Positions 1 to 8,708 of a stretch of DNA of 64,000 nucleotides are shown one piece after another. A program made the translations under genes and the position numbers. The stretch covers positions 372,001-436,000 of the forward strand of contig OZ241871.1 in assembly GCA_965202955.1 (NCBI GenBank). The letters run 5' to 3'. The notes under the pieces were generated by a model, which saw only the letters and a list, made by a program, of their open reading frames with translations, was not told the DNA's origin and did no database searches. Numbering within the stretch: position 1 is the first letter of the stretch; each line of letters starts with the position of its first letter. Source of the stretch: Bin5 sp034422415. Lineage in GTDB: Bacteria > Chloroflexota > Anaerolineae > Caldilineales > Caldilineaceae.

Positions 1-183
1 GTTGTCGCCGAAGACCGGGTCCTGATCCAGTACAACCATTTCCTGCGTGACAGCACCGGCCAGCAGGCGCGCGGCCACCGGCTGAAGGTCCTGCCGCTGT
101 CCTGGTTTTACGGGGGCCAGGACCCGACGACCGAGAATGCAACCCTGGCCCAGCTTGAAAGGCACGTCAGGGGCGATCTCTAA
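1..183 (+). CDS. C-terminal fragment of an unidentified protein
   Basis: Frame 1 is open from the first base and ends with TAA at 181-183, giving the last 60 residues of a protein that starts outside the window. The end contains RGHRLKVLPLSWFYGG followed by a charged tail. I do not recognise the family. Its position immediately before a sialidase-like gene (74-bp gap) suggests the same operon, and a glycosidase-like function is possible but not shown. Confidence 0.6.
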   Translation, partial: VVAEDRVLIQYNHFLRDSTGQQARGHRLKVLPLSWFYGGQDPTTENATLAQLERHVRGDL

Positions 184-256
184 CGCGGGTGCGGTGGGCG
201 GCCCGCCACTGCGGACTTGGCCGGCCAATCGACAGAGTCAGAGGAGGCAGGTCGAC

Positions 257-1507
257 ATGGCACAGGAATTCAAGCAAGGAGACCTTCAGTTCACGGCGGG
301 GACGCCGCGCATGGTTGCCGAAGGGGTCGGGTTCTGCTGGTATCCCGCCATTCGCCAGTTCTCCACGGGCGAGTTGATGGTGGCTTACAGCCTGAACCCG
401 GATTCGGGCGAGAACCTGGTCAACGTGACGGGCGTCTCGCTTTCGACGGACAACGGGGCCACGTGGGCGCGGCACTGCGACACTTCCGGGCTCGGCGGCC
501 GGCTGGACATCTCGCTGCCGGACGGCACGCTGGCCGGTCCCAACCAGCCCTACAAGCCGGATCCGCCGGGCCAGTGGCGCACTTTCGTCGGCAACTACGG
601 CCGTTTTGAGCAGGGCGGCAAGCGCTACAGCGTTGAGCTGTGGGGCACGCGCATCGAGGGGCTGCCGCGTGACGTGAAGCCACGCGATGTGCAGAGCCGG
701 ACCCGTTGGGCTGAGCTGTCGCCTTTTCGCGACACGATCGAGCTGGAACCCGGGCGGTTCATGAGCACGATCTACATGACTTTTGATGGGGACGACCGCT
801 ACAGCACGGTGGTGATGGTCTCGGAGGACGAGGGCCGTACCTGGCACTATCTCTCGACGGTCTGTGGGCCGGAGGCGGGCGCCGGCGCGAGCGAGGGCTT
901 CTGCGAGTCGTCGCTGGTGCGATTGGAGGACGGCGACCTGATGTGCGTCGGCCGGATGGGCGGGGGACGCGATCAGCTGCTGGCGCGCACCTATTCTAGC
1001 GATGAAGGCAAGACATGGACGCCTATCGACCGGCTGCCGGCGTGGAGCGTTCTGCCGGACGTCATGCGCATGAGCAACGGTGTGTTGGCGCTCTCGACCG
1101 GGCGGCCCGGCCTCTTCCTGTGGCTGTCGACCGACCCGCGCGGCGAACAGTGGGTGCCCTTCGACGTGATGGCCCACCACAATGCCGAGATGGACCCCGC
1201 CTACCATATCAGCGCCGGCAAGTACGGACTCGAGGCGACCACCCGCGAGCAGTACCGCACGGTCCACCACGACTTCGACCAGCCGGACCAGACGACCTCC
1301 TACACGTCGATTCTCGAGGTGGAGCCGGGCCGTCTGCTGATGGTCTACGATCGCATCCCGTACGGCTGGATGCCGGTGCCGACCGACGCCGAGGTGCGCA
1401 GCCGCATCCTCCAGCGCTATCCCACCTCCGCGCTGCCGCCGGACAGCATGATCCCGTTCGAGCGGGAGCGGATCTACCTGCTGGAAATCGACATTGAACG
1501 ACTGTAA
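257..1507 (+). CDS. Sialidase-like BNR/Asp-box repeat protein
   Basis: A 416-residue protein with three Asp-box motifs (STDNGATW, SEDEGRTW, SSDEGKTW), the turn signature of sialidase-type beta propellers. The frame is open from 137, but ATG 257 is preceded by GAGGAGG with good spacing and matches the family-like N-terminus MAQEF. No signal peptide is visible, so it may act in the cytoplasm. It precedes a peptide-type importer, and a second Asp-box protein (7346) closes the same block, so the two may process related glycans or glycoconjugates. The fold is well supported. The catalytic residues of true GH33 sialidases were not confirmed, so the substrate is open. Confidence 0.8.
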   Translation: MAQEFKQGDLQFTAGTPRMVAEGVGFCWYPAIRQFSTGELMVAYSLNPDSGENLVNVTGVSLSTDNGATWARHCDTSGLGGRLDISLPDGTLAGPNQPYKPDPPGQWRTFVGNYGRFEQGGKRYSVELWGTRIEGLPRDVKPRDVQSRTRWAELSPFRDTIELEPGRFMSTIYMTFDGDDRYSTVVMVSEDEGRTWHYLSTVCGPEAGAGASEGFCESSLVRLEDGDLMCVGRMGGGRDQLLARTYSSDEGKTWTPIDRLPAWSVLPDVMRMSNGVLALSTGRPGLFLWLSTDPRGEQWVPFDVMAHHNAEMDPAYHISAGKYGLEATTREQYRTVHHDFDQPDQTTSYTSILEVEPGRLLMVYDRIPYGWMPVPTDAEVRSRILQRYPTSALPPDSMIPFERERIYLLEIDIERL

Positions 1508-1722
1508 CCGGGAGGCTGCCGCAGTTTGGCGCCCACTGACGCGAGAACGGTTCTCGGAAAGGAGGGGGATAGCGCCCAGAGCGGAACATGCAGATGAAAG
1601 GGTGTCCCGAACCGGCTGGACCCCGCCGTCATTCTTTCATTCGGAGTTTCACCTGATTCACGTGATGTAGATGATTCGACAGCGTATCACGGCATTCACA
1701 GTAGAACCCAGGAGGAAAGACC

Positions 1723-3429
1723 ATGCAACGCTTGGACGAACACACAGTAACACGCCGCAACTTTCTGAAGGGCTCGGCCCTGGCTGCGGCCGGCGGCCTG
1801 CTGGCGGCCTGTACGCCGGCGGCGGCGCCGGCAACCGGCTCCATGCCCGCCGAGGACGAAGGCGCGGACGCCGGGCCGATGCGCAAGGGCGGCACCCTGG
1901 TCTTCGGTTACCCGCAGAAGACGAGCTACCAGAACCTGCTGGCGATGGAGCACAACGCCGGCAACCGCCGCTACTACCTGATCGGCCTGACGCACAACTG
2001 CCTCGTCAACATTACCGCCGACTACACCACCTGGCTCCCCGAGCTGGCGGAAAGCTGGGAGTTCGACGGCAACAAGGCAATCTTCCACCTGCGCAAAGAC
2101 GTGAAGTGGCACGACGGCGAGCCTTTCTCGTCGGACGACGTGCTGTTCACCATCGGGCGGCTGACGGGCCATCCCAACGTGTTAAGGTGGAACGGGGTGC
2201 GCAACCTGAAGGACATGGTTGTCGGCCTGGAGGAGTTCTCGCTGGGCGAGGCGGACGAGGTGTCGGGCGTCTCCGCTCCCGATGCCCACACATTTGTCTT
2301 CGAGCTGAAGAAGCCGTTCCGTGCGGCCTTCCTGGAGCGGTTGCTGAGCCATCCAATCATGCCCAAGCATCTGCTGGGCGCGATCCCGGAGGAGCAGTGG
2401 GCGGTCGACGAGCAGGGGCAGCAGGGGCTGAAAAGCACTGAATACGCCCTCAAGCAGGGGACCGGGACGGGCCCGTACCGGGTCACCAACTTCATACCCG
2501 ACCAGATCGTCGAGTACGAGCCGTTCGACGACTACTGGGGCGGCACGCCGCAGCTGGACAAGCTGGTCTTCGTGCCCTACACCGACCACCTGGCGATGGC
2601 GGCGGCGCTGGAGAAGGGCGAGTGCCACATCGGTATCCGCACGCCGCAGTCGGAGTATGAGCGCTTCAAGGCGATGGACCACCTGCATGTGGTGCTCAAC
2701 CACGGCCCGAGCGCGGTCGTATTCTACTGGCAGTTCCGCTACGAGCTGGCGGATATGCGGGTGCGGCAGGGCCTGAGCCTGGCGCTCGACCGCGAACGGA
2801 TCGCCAAGGACTTCTTCTTCGACACGGTGCCGCCGCTGTACGCGCCGGTGCAGTATGCCGACTACGGAATCAGCCCCGACTGCGCCAAATGGTACGAGTA
2901 CAACCCGGAATTGGCGCGGCAGCTGCTGGAGGAGGGCGGCTGGGACTTTGACTACAAGCTACGCTACGCGGTGCAGTCGATCAGCCCGACCTGGGAGCCG
3001 CTGCTGGCAATGTGCAGCGAGATGTTTGCCGACGTGGGCGTGCAGACCGAATACCAGATCCTGGGCGCGGAGTTCAGCAACGTGGTCAGCAACCCGCCGT
3101 ATGATTACGACACCCAGTTCAGCGGCTACGGCTGGGGCGTGACGCCCGGCTCCTTCATCCCGGCGCTCAGCTACGAACGCTTCGGGCCCGACACGACCGA
3201 GGGGATCGAGATGATCAATGAGATCCTGGTCATGGAGGACGAGGAGGAGATCAAGCAGGCCGTGCTGCGGCTGCAGGAGTTCCTGGCCGAGTTCCAACGC
3301 CACGGCGTGATCAGCCAGCTGCCCGGCATCCACATCGTCAACAACGCCGTCAAGAGCGGCAACGTGGTGCCGGTCTACGGCCCGCGCACCGACTGGATCG
3401 ACTGGGTGAACGTCTACGTGGAGTCTTAA
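1723..3429 (+). CDS. ABC transporter substrate-binding protein, family 5 (peptide/opine type), Tat lipoprotein
   Basis: A 568-residue extracytoplasmic binding protein. The N-terminus has a twin-arginine motif (RRNFLK, Arg11-Arg12) and a lipobox ending at Cys30 (LLAAC), so it is probably exported folded and lipid-anchored. The body has the SBP_bac_5 pattern, including a stretch of the WEFDGNKAIFHLRKDVKWHDG type. A strong AGGAGG lies just before ATG 1723. Two permeases follow after a 38-bp hairpin region. No ATPase genes are next to it, so it may use the DppD/DppF-type ATPases at 24427-26537 or others. The ligand may be a peptide, oligosaccharide or opine. Confidence 0.93.
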   Translation: MQRLDEHTVTRRNFLKGSALAAAGGLLAACTPAAAPATGSMPAEDEGADAGPMRKGGTLVFGYPQKTSYQNLLAMEHNAGNRRYYLIGLTHNCLVNITADYTTWLPELAESWEFDGNKAIFHLRKDVKWHDGEPFSSDDVLFTIGRLTGHPNVLRWNGVRNLKDMVVGLEEFSLGEADEVSGVSAPDAHTFVFELKKPFRAAFLERLLSHPIMPKHLLGAIPEEQWAVDEQGQQGLKSTEYALKQGTGTGPYRVTNFIPDQIVEYEPFDDYWGGTPQLDKLVFVPYTDHLAMAAALEKGECHIGIRTPQSEYERFKAMDHLHVVLNHGPSAVVFYWQFRYELADMRVRQGLSLALDRERIAKDFFFDTVPPLYAPVQYADYGISPDCAKWYEYNPELARQLLEEGGWDFDYKLRYAVQSISPTWEPLLAMCSEMFADVGVQTEYQILGAEFSNVVSNPPYDYDTQFSGYGWGVTPGSFIPALSYERFGPDTTEGIEMINEILVMEDEEEIKQAVLRLQEFLAEFQRHGVISQLPGIHIVNNAVKSGNVVPVYGPRTDWIDWVNVYVES

Positions 3430-3446
3430 GTCAGCAACGCATGGCC

Positions 3447-3484
3447 GCCGCGCCCCCAAGGAGATCGAGCCGCGGGGGCGCGGC
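3447..3484 (+). terminator. Intercistronic stem-loop after the binding-protein gene
   Basis: A perfect 11-bp GC stem (3447-3457 with 3474-3484) closes a 16-nt loop, 17 bp after the binding-protein stop. No T-run follows, so it is more likely an attenuator or mRNA 3'-end stabiliser than a full terminator. Stem-loops at the same place occur in three other importer operons in the window. Confidence 0.6.
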
Positions 3485-3532
3485 GTCTGTGCGCACAGCT
3501 CCAACTCCAAATCGAAAGACAGGTAGAATCGG

Positions 3533-4495
3533 ATGTCCCAATACGTTCTGCGCCGTATACTCCTGATCATCCCGCTGATGTTCGGCGTTTCGATCATCAA
3601 CTACACGATCTACGCCCTGGCCCCAGGGGATCCGGTCTCGGCCATGATCAACCCCGAAGAGTTGCGTGAGATGACGCCGGAAGAGATGGAGATTCGACGC
3701 GAGGCGCTGGGGTTGAACAAGCCGGTGCCGGTGCGCTACCTGATCTGGCTGGGGAAGGCGTTGCAGGGCAACCTGGGCTACTCGATATGGTTCAACACGC
3801 CCGTCGTCAGCGTCATGTTGCGGGCGCTGGGTCTCAGCATTCCGATCATGGCGCTGGCGCTGGTGGTCTCGACCGTGGCCGGTATGCTATTGGGGATCGT
3901 GTCGGCGCTGAAACCCTATTCGCTGATCGACAACGTGCTGACGACGGTCGCGTTCACCGGCGTCGCCGTACCCGGCTTCTTCTTCGCGCTGCTGCTGATC
4001 TACGCGGTGGCGATCAAGCTGGACCTGCTGCCGACCGGCGGTGTCACGACGCCGGGCGCGGAACCGACCATCGGCAATCGCCTCGCCCACATCATCCTGC
4101 CGGGGCTGGCGCTGGCCTACGAAACGACCGGAAGCCTGATGCGCTATACGCGCGCCAGCCTGCTGGAGGTGATGCACCAGGACTACATGACGACTGCGCG
4201 CGCCAAGGGCCTTGCCTACTACCTGGTCGTAATCCGGCACGGTCTGCGCAACGCGCTGCTGCCGATCATCACCATTGTAGGGCTGCGCATGCCGAGCATC
4301 TTCGGCGGCGCGGTCCTGATCGAGACGGTCTTCAACTATCCTGGCATCGGCAAGATCATGGTCGACGCGACCGGGATGCGGGACTATCCTCTGCTGATGG
4401 GGGGCGTGCTCATGACCGCGATCCTGGTGCTGCTGAGCAACCTGGCAGCCGACCTGTCCTACGCGTGGGCAGACCCGCGCATCCGTTACGACTAG
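3533..4495 (+). CDS. ABC transporter permease, DppB/OppB type
   Basis: A 320-residue inner-membrane permease. The N-terminus MSQYVLRRILLIIPLMFGVSI is the typical first transmembrane helix of DppB-type permeases. It is followed by the periplasmic segment with PGDPV, four or more further hydrophobic segments, and the cytoplasmic EAA-type loop (TARAKGLAYYLVVIRHGLRNALLPI) that docks the ATPase. It is expected to pair with the permease at 4513 to form the channel for the binding protein at 1723. The gap to the next gene is 17 bp. Confidence 0.93.
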   Translation: MSQYVLRRILLIIPLMFGVSIINYTIYALAPGDPVSAMINPEELREMTPEEMEIRREALGLNKPVPVRYLIWLGKALQGNLGYSIWFNTPVVSVMLRALGLSIPIMALALVVSTVAGMLLGIVSALKPYSLIDNVLTTVAFTGVAVPGFFFALLLIYAVAIKLDLLPTGGVTTPGAEPTIGNRLAHIILPGLALAYETTGSLMRYTRASLLEVMHQDYMTTARAKGLAYYLVVIRHGLRNALLPIITIVGLRMPSIFGGAVLIETVFNYPGIGKIMVDATGMRDYPLLMGGVLMTAILVLLSNLAADLSYAWADPRIRYD

Positions 4496-4512
4496 AGGGA
4501 GAGTTCCCGTCG

Positions 4513-5418
4513 ATGGCGAAAGAGGCGGCGGCTACCGACAATCTGTTCGAAGAGCACAGAAGCTCAAATGCCACCCCGCGCGCGCGCACGTGGCGACGAT
4601 TCCGCCGCCACAAGATGGCCCTCGCCGGCGCGGCCTTCATCCTGCTCGTCGTCTCGTTGGCTGCCCTGGCCCCCGTGATTACGCCCCATTCGCCGACCGA
4701 CATGCAGGAGGGCCGGGCACGCGACGCGCCCTCAGGGGAACACCTGCTGGGGCTGGACGGGGCGGCCCGCGATATCTGGGCGCGCCTGCTGTACGGCGGC
4801 CGCGTTTCTCTGTCCGTCGGCATCGTGGCCGTCTCGATCTCAGTTCTCATCGCACTCATCCTGGGAACGCTCTCGGGCTACTACGGCGGCTCGGTCGACA
4901 TGATCATCATGCGCTTCACCGATATCATGATGGTCTTCCCCGGCCTGATCCTGATCATGACGGTGGTGGCGGTCCTGGGACCGAACATCTGGAACGTGAT
5001 GGCCGTGATCGGTCTGCTGGGATGGCCCAGCTCGGCGCGCCTCGTGCGCGGCCAGATCCTCTCGGTGCGAGAGTGGGACTTTGTGATGGCGGCGCGCTGT
5101 CTCGGCGTGGAGGACCAGCGGATCATGTTCCGCCACATCCTGCCGCACGTGCTGGCCCCGCTGCTGGTGGCCGCGACCTTCGGCGTTGCGTCGGCCATTC
5201 TGACCGAGGCCGGCCTCTCGTTCCTCGGGCTGGGCGTGCTGCCGCCCACCCCGTCCTGGGGCAACATGCTCACCGGCGCACAGTCGATCTACATCCTCGA
5301 ACGTTTCTGGTGGATGTGGCTGCCGCCCGGCATCGCGATCCTGTTCACCGTGCTGGCGATCAATTTCGTGGGCGACGGCCTGCGCGACGCCTTCGATCCG
5401 CGCATGACACTTGATTGA
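4513..5418 (+). CDS. ABC transporter permease, DppC/OppC type
   Basis: A 301-residue permease. The frame is open far upstream, but ATG 4513 just after the stop of the previous gene (GAGGGAGAG upstream) gives the expected DppC N-terminus: a hydrophilic leader, then RRHKMALAGAAFILLVV as the first membrane helix. The EAA-type loop lies near AARCLGVEDQRIMFRHILPHVLAPLLV, and GDGLRDAFDPR is the usual C-terminal signature. It is the partner of the 3533 permease. Confidence 0.93.
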   Translation: MAKEAAATDNLFEEHRSSNATPRARTWRRFRRHKMALAGAAFILLVVSLAALAPVITPHSPTDMQEGRARDAPSGEHLLGLDGAARDIWARLLYGGRVSLSVGIVAVSISVLIALILGTLSGYYGGSVDMIIMRFTDIMMVFPGLILIMTVVAVLGPNIWNVMAVIGLLGWPSSARLVRGQILSVREWDFVMAARCLGVEDQRIMFRHILPHVLAPLLVAATFGVASAILTEAGLSFLGLGVLPPTPSWGNMLTGAQSIYILERFWWMWLPPGIAILFTVLAINFVGDGLRDAFDPRMTLD

Positions 5419-5534
5419 TCGAGGGAAGAGGCCAATGCGGGCAGCGTGAGATCGACCCGGCGGTTCAAAGAAGACCCTGGAAAGCGGCTCGCAGCATCGC
5501 TAGGGCAATGACCTGGTCCAGAGAGGATTCCACC

Positions 5535-7283
5535 ATGAGCGATCATCCATTTCTCCTCTCCACGCTCGTCGACTTTCCCGACGACTGCGCCGAGATCACA
5601 TTCACTGAAGAGCTGGTCGCGCAGCTGATCGACCGCCTGCACTGGATGGGCGTGCGCCGCGTCTACTGGAACTACTACAACCCCGGTCACTGGCAATGGT
5701 TCAAGCAGCACCGGACTGACGGAGGTTCGGCGGGGACGCTGGACAACCTGGGCGACCCGATGGCGGCCGGCTGCCGCCTTGCGCACGAGCGGGGCATGGA
5801 GTTCATCGGCGTCATCAAGCCCTATGAAAATGGGGCCAGCCACGCCACGCCGCGGTCGGTCATGATGCAGAACGGCTGGATCGGATTGCCCGGTATCGGC
5901 GGCATCTACAGGGTCGAACCGTGGACGCTGGCCCGCCCGGAGATGCGGGTGCGCGCCCGCCAGGCCGACCTTCCGGTGGGCCTGGAAAAGGTGCCCGTCA
6001 CCCGCATCCAGCTGCGCCAAAAGGACATGGCGCCGCTGCGCATCAGACGGGAAAACCTGGAGATCTGGACCAGCGACGACAATGACGGCTACCGCAAACG
6101 GGACCTTGACTTCAGCCTCAGCGAAGGGGTGGACACCTGCCCGCACGACGTCGTCGAAATCGACGGCAACCCGGTCACGAGCGCCGGCGACGAGGTGCGC
6201 GTACTCGACATCACCGGGCTCAACCTGCTCGACCCCTTCATCGCCGTCACCACCAACTTCCAGGACCGCGACGGTACATTCACCAACACGCCGGTCGAGA
6301 TGGTGCGCGCCTTCGGACCCGACGACCGGCCGCTGCCGATTGTGGTCGCCAGCCACAAGGCGATCTGGCGGATCGATCGCGATTTCCGAACCGGCGACCT
6401 CGAGTTCGACACCGGGCTCGGCTCGGCAACCGTCCGCCTCGACGTCTCGAACAGCGAGGACGCGTTCGAAAACTGGCTCAGCCGCGCGGACGACGCGCCC
6501 GACGGCGTCGTCGCCTTTGCCAAGGGCCGAAACCGCCACGTCTCCGGTTCCCTGTGCGAGGGCGAGCCGGAGGTGCGCGCCTACTGGATGGAGTGGGTCA
6601 GCGACTGCATCGCCGCGGGCGTGGACGGCGTCGACGTCCGCATCTCCTGCCACAGCTCGTGGACCGATACGCCGGAGATCTACGGCTTCAACCGGCCGGT
6701 CGCGGCCGAATACGAGCGCCGCTACGGGGTCAACCCGGACGTGGAGCCGTACGACCCGCAGCTGCTGGCCGACCTGCGCGGCGATCTCTACGACCTGTTC
6801 GTGCGCGCGGCGCGTGAGCGGCTGACCGCGGCCGGGCTGGCGTTTCACCACCACGTCGAGATCGAGTCCTTCCGCCCCGATGCGGCGCCGGCGCGCACCC
6901 GTGCGCGGCCGGGGCACATCAACTTCCACTGGCGCGGCTGGCTCAAGAACGGCCTGGTCGACGAGGTGACCCTTTTCGGGCGCCAGTGGCAGCCCGAACG
7001 CATTCTCGCCGACGAATTTGTACAGGAGACGCTGGACGAGATCAGCGCGCACAATGTGCCCGGCCACCTGAGCCTGCCGGTGGGGATATCGAAACAGGAC
7101 GGCAACCGCCTGGCCGACCAGATCGAGATCGCCTACCGCAGCGGGCAGTTGAGCGGCTACACGATGTACGAATCGGCCGCGATGTACGACCGCATGGCGA
7201 CCGACGCCGGCGGCCGCCTGACCTTTCTGCCGGGGTTGACCGAGGCAGTGCAGGCGCGCGTGCAGGAGCTCGGCCTGGTATAG
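5535..7283 (+). CDS. Unassigned protein, glycosidase-like barrel candidate
   Basis: A 582-residue protein without signal peptide. ATG 5535 follows GAGAGGAT; the frame is open from 5415 but that overlaps the permease end. The N-terminal third (residues 15-100) reads like the first strands of a TIM barrel (LHWMGVRRVYWNYYNPGHW, HERGMEFIGVIKPYE). The middle (about 150-330) is beta-rich and looks like an inserted domain. The last third returns to barrel-like segments (AGVDGVDVRISCHSS, GLAFHHHVEIESFRP). I cannot name the family or catalytic residues. Being between a peptide-type importer and a sialidase-like gene it may act on a sugar or glycoconjugate, but this is inference. Confidence 0.75.
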   Translation: MSDHPFLLSTLVDFPDDCAEITFTEELVAQLIDRLHWMGVRRVYWNYYNPGHWQWFKQHRTDGGSAGTLDNLGDPMAAGCRLAHERGMEFIGVIKPYENGASHATPRSVMMQNGWIGLPGIGGIYRVEPWTLARPEMRVRARQADLPVGLEKVPVTRIQLRQKDMAPLRIRRENLEIWTSDDNDGYRKRDLDFSLSEGVDTCPHDVVEIDGNPVTSAGDEVRVLDITGLNLLDPFIAVTTNFQDRDGTFTNTPVEMVRAFGPDDRPLPIVVASHKAIWRIDRDFRTGDLEFDTGLGSATVRLDVSNSEDAFENWLSRADDAPDGVVAFAKGRNRHVSGSLCEGEPEVRAYWMEWVSDCIAAGVDGVDVRISCHSSWTDTPEIYGFNRPVAAEYERRYGVNPDVEPYDPQLLADLRGDLYDLFVRAARERLTAAGLAFHHHVEIESFRPDAAPARTRARPGHINFHWRGWLKNGLVDEVTLFGRQWQPERILADEFVQETLDEISAHNVPGHLSLPVGISKQDGNRLADQIEIAYRSGQLSGYTMYESAAMYDRMATDAGGRLTFLPGLTEAVQARVQELGLV

Positions 7284-7345
7284 AAGAGTTCGGATCCCGA
7301 AAACCATGTGCGCTGCCCCCGGCGCCGCCAAGAGTGGAGTTTCCC

Positions 7346-8503
7346 ATGCCGCAGGTCACGTTAGGTGAACCGGTCCTGATCGACCAGGCCCCTCCGGGGC
7401 TGACGCGGTGGGGTCCCTGGCAGTTTCCCCACCTTGAGCGTCTGCCGGACGGCCGCATCCACCTCAAATTCAACGTCGAGTCCGATTCAGCGACCTCCTA
7501 CGGCCTCCCATCCAGGCACGCCCTTTCCGCCGACGACGGCCGGACCTGGGCGTCGGCCGAGGAAGAGGAGGCCCGCGGCGGTTTGCAGCTATCCAACGGA
7601 GACCGTCTCCTGCCGTACCAGGTCCCATCGCTCAAGCGGGAAGAGGTGGAGCTGCCGGAGCCGTTCGTCGAGGAGGACCCGCTGCTTGGCCAGCCGTTCT
7701 TCATATACCGCGCGGCCGACCTGCCCGCCGAGCTGTCGGGCTGGCGCTTCCTGCGGCAGCGCAGCGGGGAGACCGAATGGGTGGAGGAGACCGCGGCCGT
7801 GCGCATTCCCGGCGAGATACGCATCGTGCGCGAGGGCGTCTTCCCGTTCTGGCCCTCCTTCGCTCACGGCCACGCACAGATCGCGCCCGACGGCTCGATC
7901 TGGGACGTGATCCACTTCAGGCGCATCGTCGACGGCAAGGTCCAACCTGCCAGCAACGTTCTGATCCTGCGCTCGGTCGATGCCGGCTATACCTGGGACG
8001 TGCTCAGCGAAATTCTCTTCCAGCCGGACAGCGGGGCCGACCCGAACGCGCACCGGCGCAACGGCTTCACCGAACCGGACGTCAACTTCATGCCGGACGG
8101 CTCGGTGCTGTGCCTCATGCGCACGCACGACCACATTTCGGGCGTCGGCCCTTCCTACTGGTCCCGCTCTGAGGACGGCGGCAGGAGCTGGAGCCGTCCC
8201 CAGGTCTTCGACGACCGCGGCGTTCTGCCGCGGATGTTAACCCTCGAAAACGGCGTGACGCTGGCCTCGTACGGCCGGCCCGGACTGTTCGTAAGGGCGA
8301 CCGCGGACCCCGCCGGCCTGGAATGGGACCCGCGCGTAACGGTGGTCGAGCCGCTGGAGAAGCGGGCCGACACCTGCTCTTACTCGCGCCTGCTTGCGCT
8401 GGACGAGCGCACTGCGCTGCTGGCCTACTCCGACTTCAATATCCCCGACGCACAGGGACAAAAGCGCAAGTCAATCCTTGTGCGTACGGTTACGGTGACA
8501 TAA
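7346..8503 (+). CDS. Sialidase-like BNR/Asp-box repeat protein
   Basis: A 385-residue protein with Asp boxes SADDGRTW, SVDAGYTW and SEDGGRSW, so a sialidase-type propeller. The frame continues upstream into the previous gene, but ATG 7346 (MPQVTLGEPVLI) lies 62 bp after the previous stop and is the first sensible start. The ribosome binding site is weak (AGTGGAG). No secretion signal is seen. It is the second Asp-box protein of this block after the gene at 257, and the two are clearly not recent duplicates. Enzyme activity is unproven, because Asp boxes also occur in non-enzymatic propellers. Confidence 0.8.
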   Translation: MPQVTLGEPVLIDQAPPGLTRWGPWQFPHLERLPDGRIHLKFNVESDSATSYGLPSRHALSADDGRTWASAEEEEARGGLQLSNGDRLLPYQVPSLKREEVELPEPFVEEDPLLGQPFFIYRAADLPAELSGWRFLRQRSGETEWVEETAAVRIPGEIRIVREGVFPFWPSFAHGHAQIAPDGSIWDVIHFRRIVDGKVQPASNVLILRSVDAGYTWDVLSEILFQPDSGADPNAHRRNGFTEPDVNFMPDGSVLCLMRTHDHISGVGPSYWSRSEDGGRSWSRPQVFDDRGVLPRMLTLENGVTLASYGRPGLFVRATADPAGLEWDPRVTVVEPLEKRADTCSYSRLLALDERTALLAYSDFNIPDAQGQKRKSILVRTVTVT

Positions 8504-8708
8504 CAGGAGCGACGGGCGCCTGATAGCCGGCGCCGAGTCAGCTGTCCTCGGTGGACGAAAGGAGGTGATAGGCCCAAAAACGCTGTGCCTGGAACTGCGG
8601 TCGCCATAGATCGGCGCGGCCGAACTTCGTGACTCCGGTTGCCCGGCCAACGGGTCCGGTCCAACCGATAGCGAAAGCGGAAACACAGAAATCAAAAGGA
8701 GAATTGTG

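Noticed and set aside
5289..7331. Long open frame on the minus strand (about 680 codons)
   Set aside because: It mirrors the plus-strand gene at 5535-7283, has low-complexity Arg/Val/Asp-rich translation typical of antisense frames in high-GC DNA, and no ribosome binding site.
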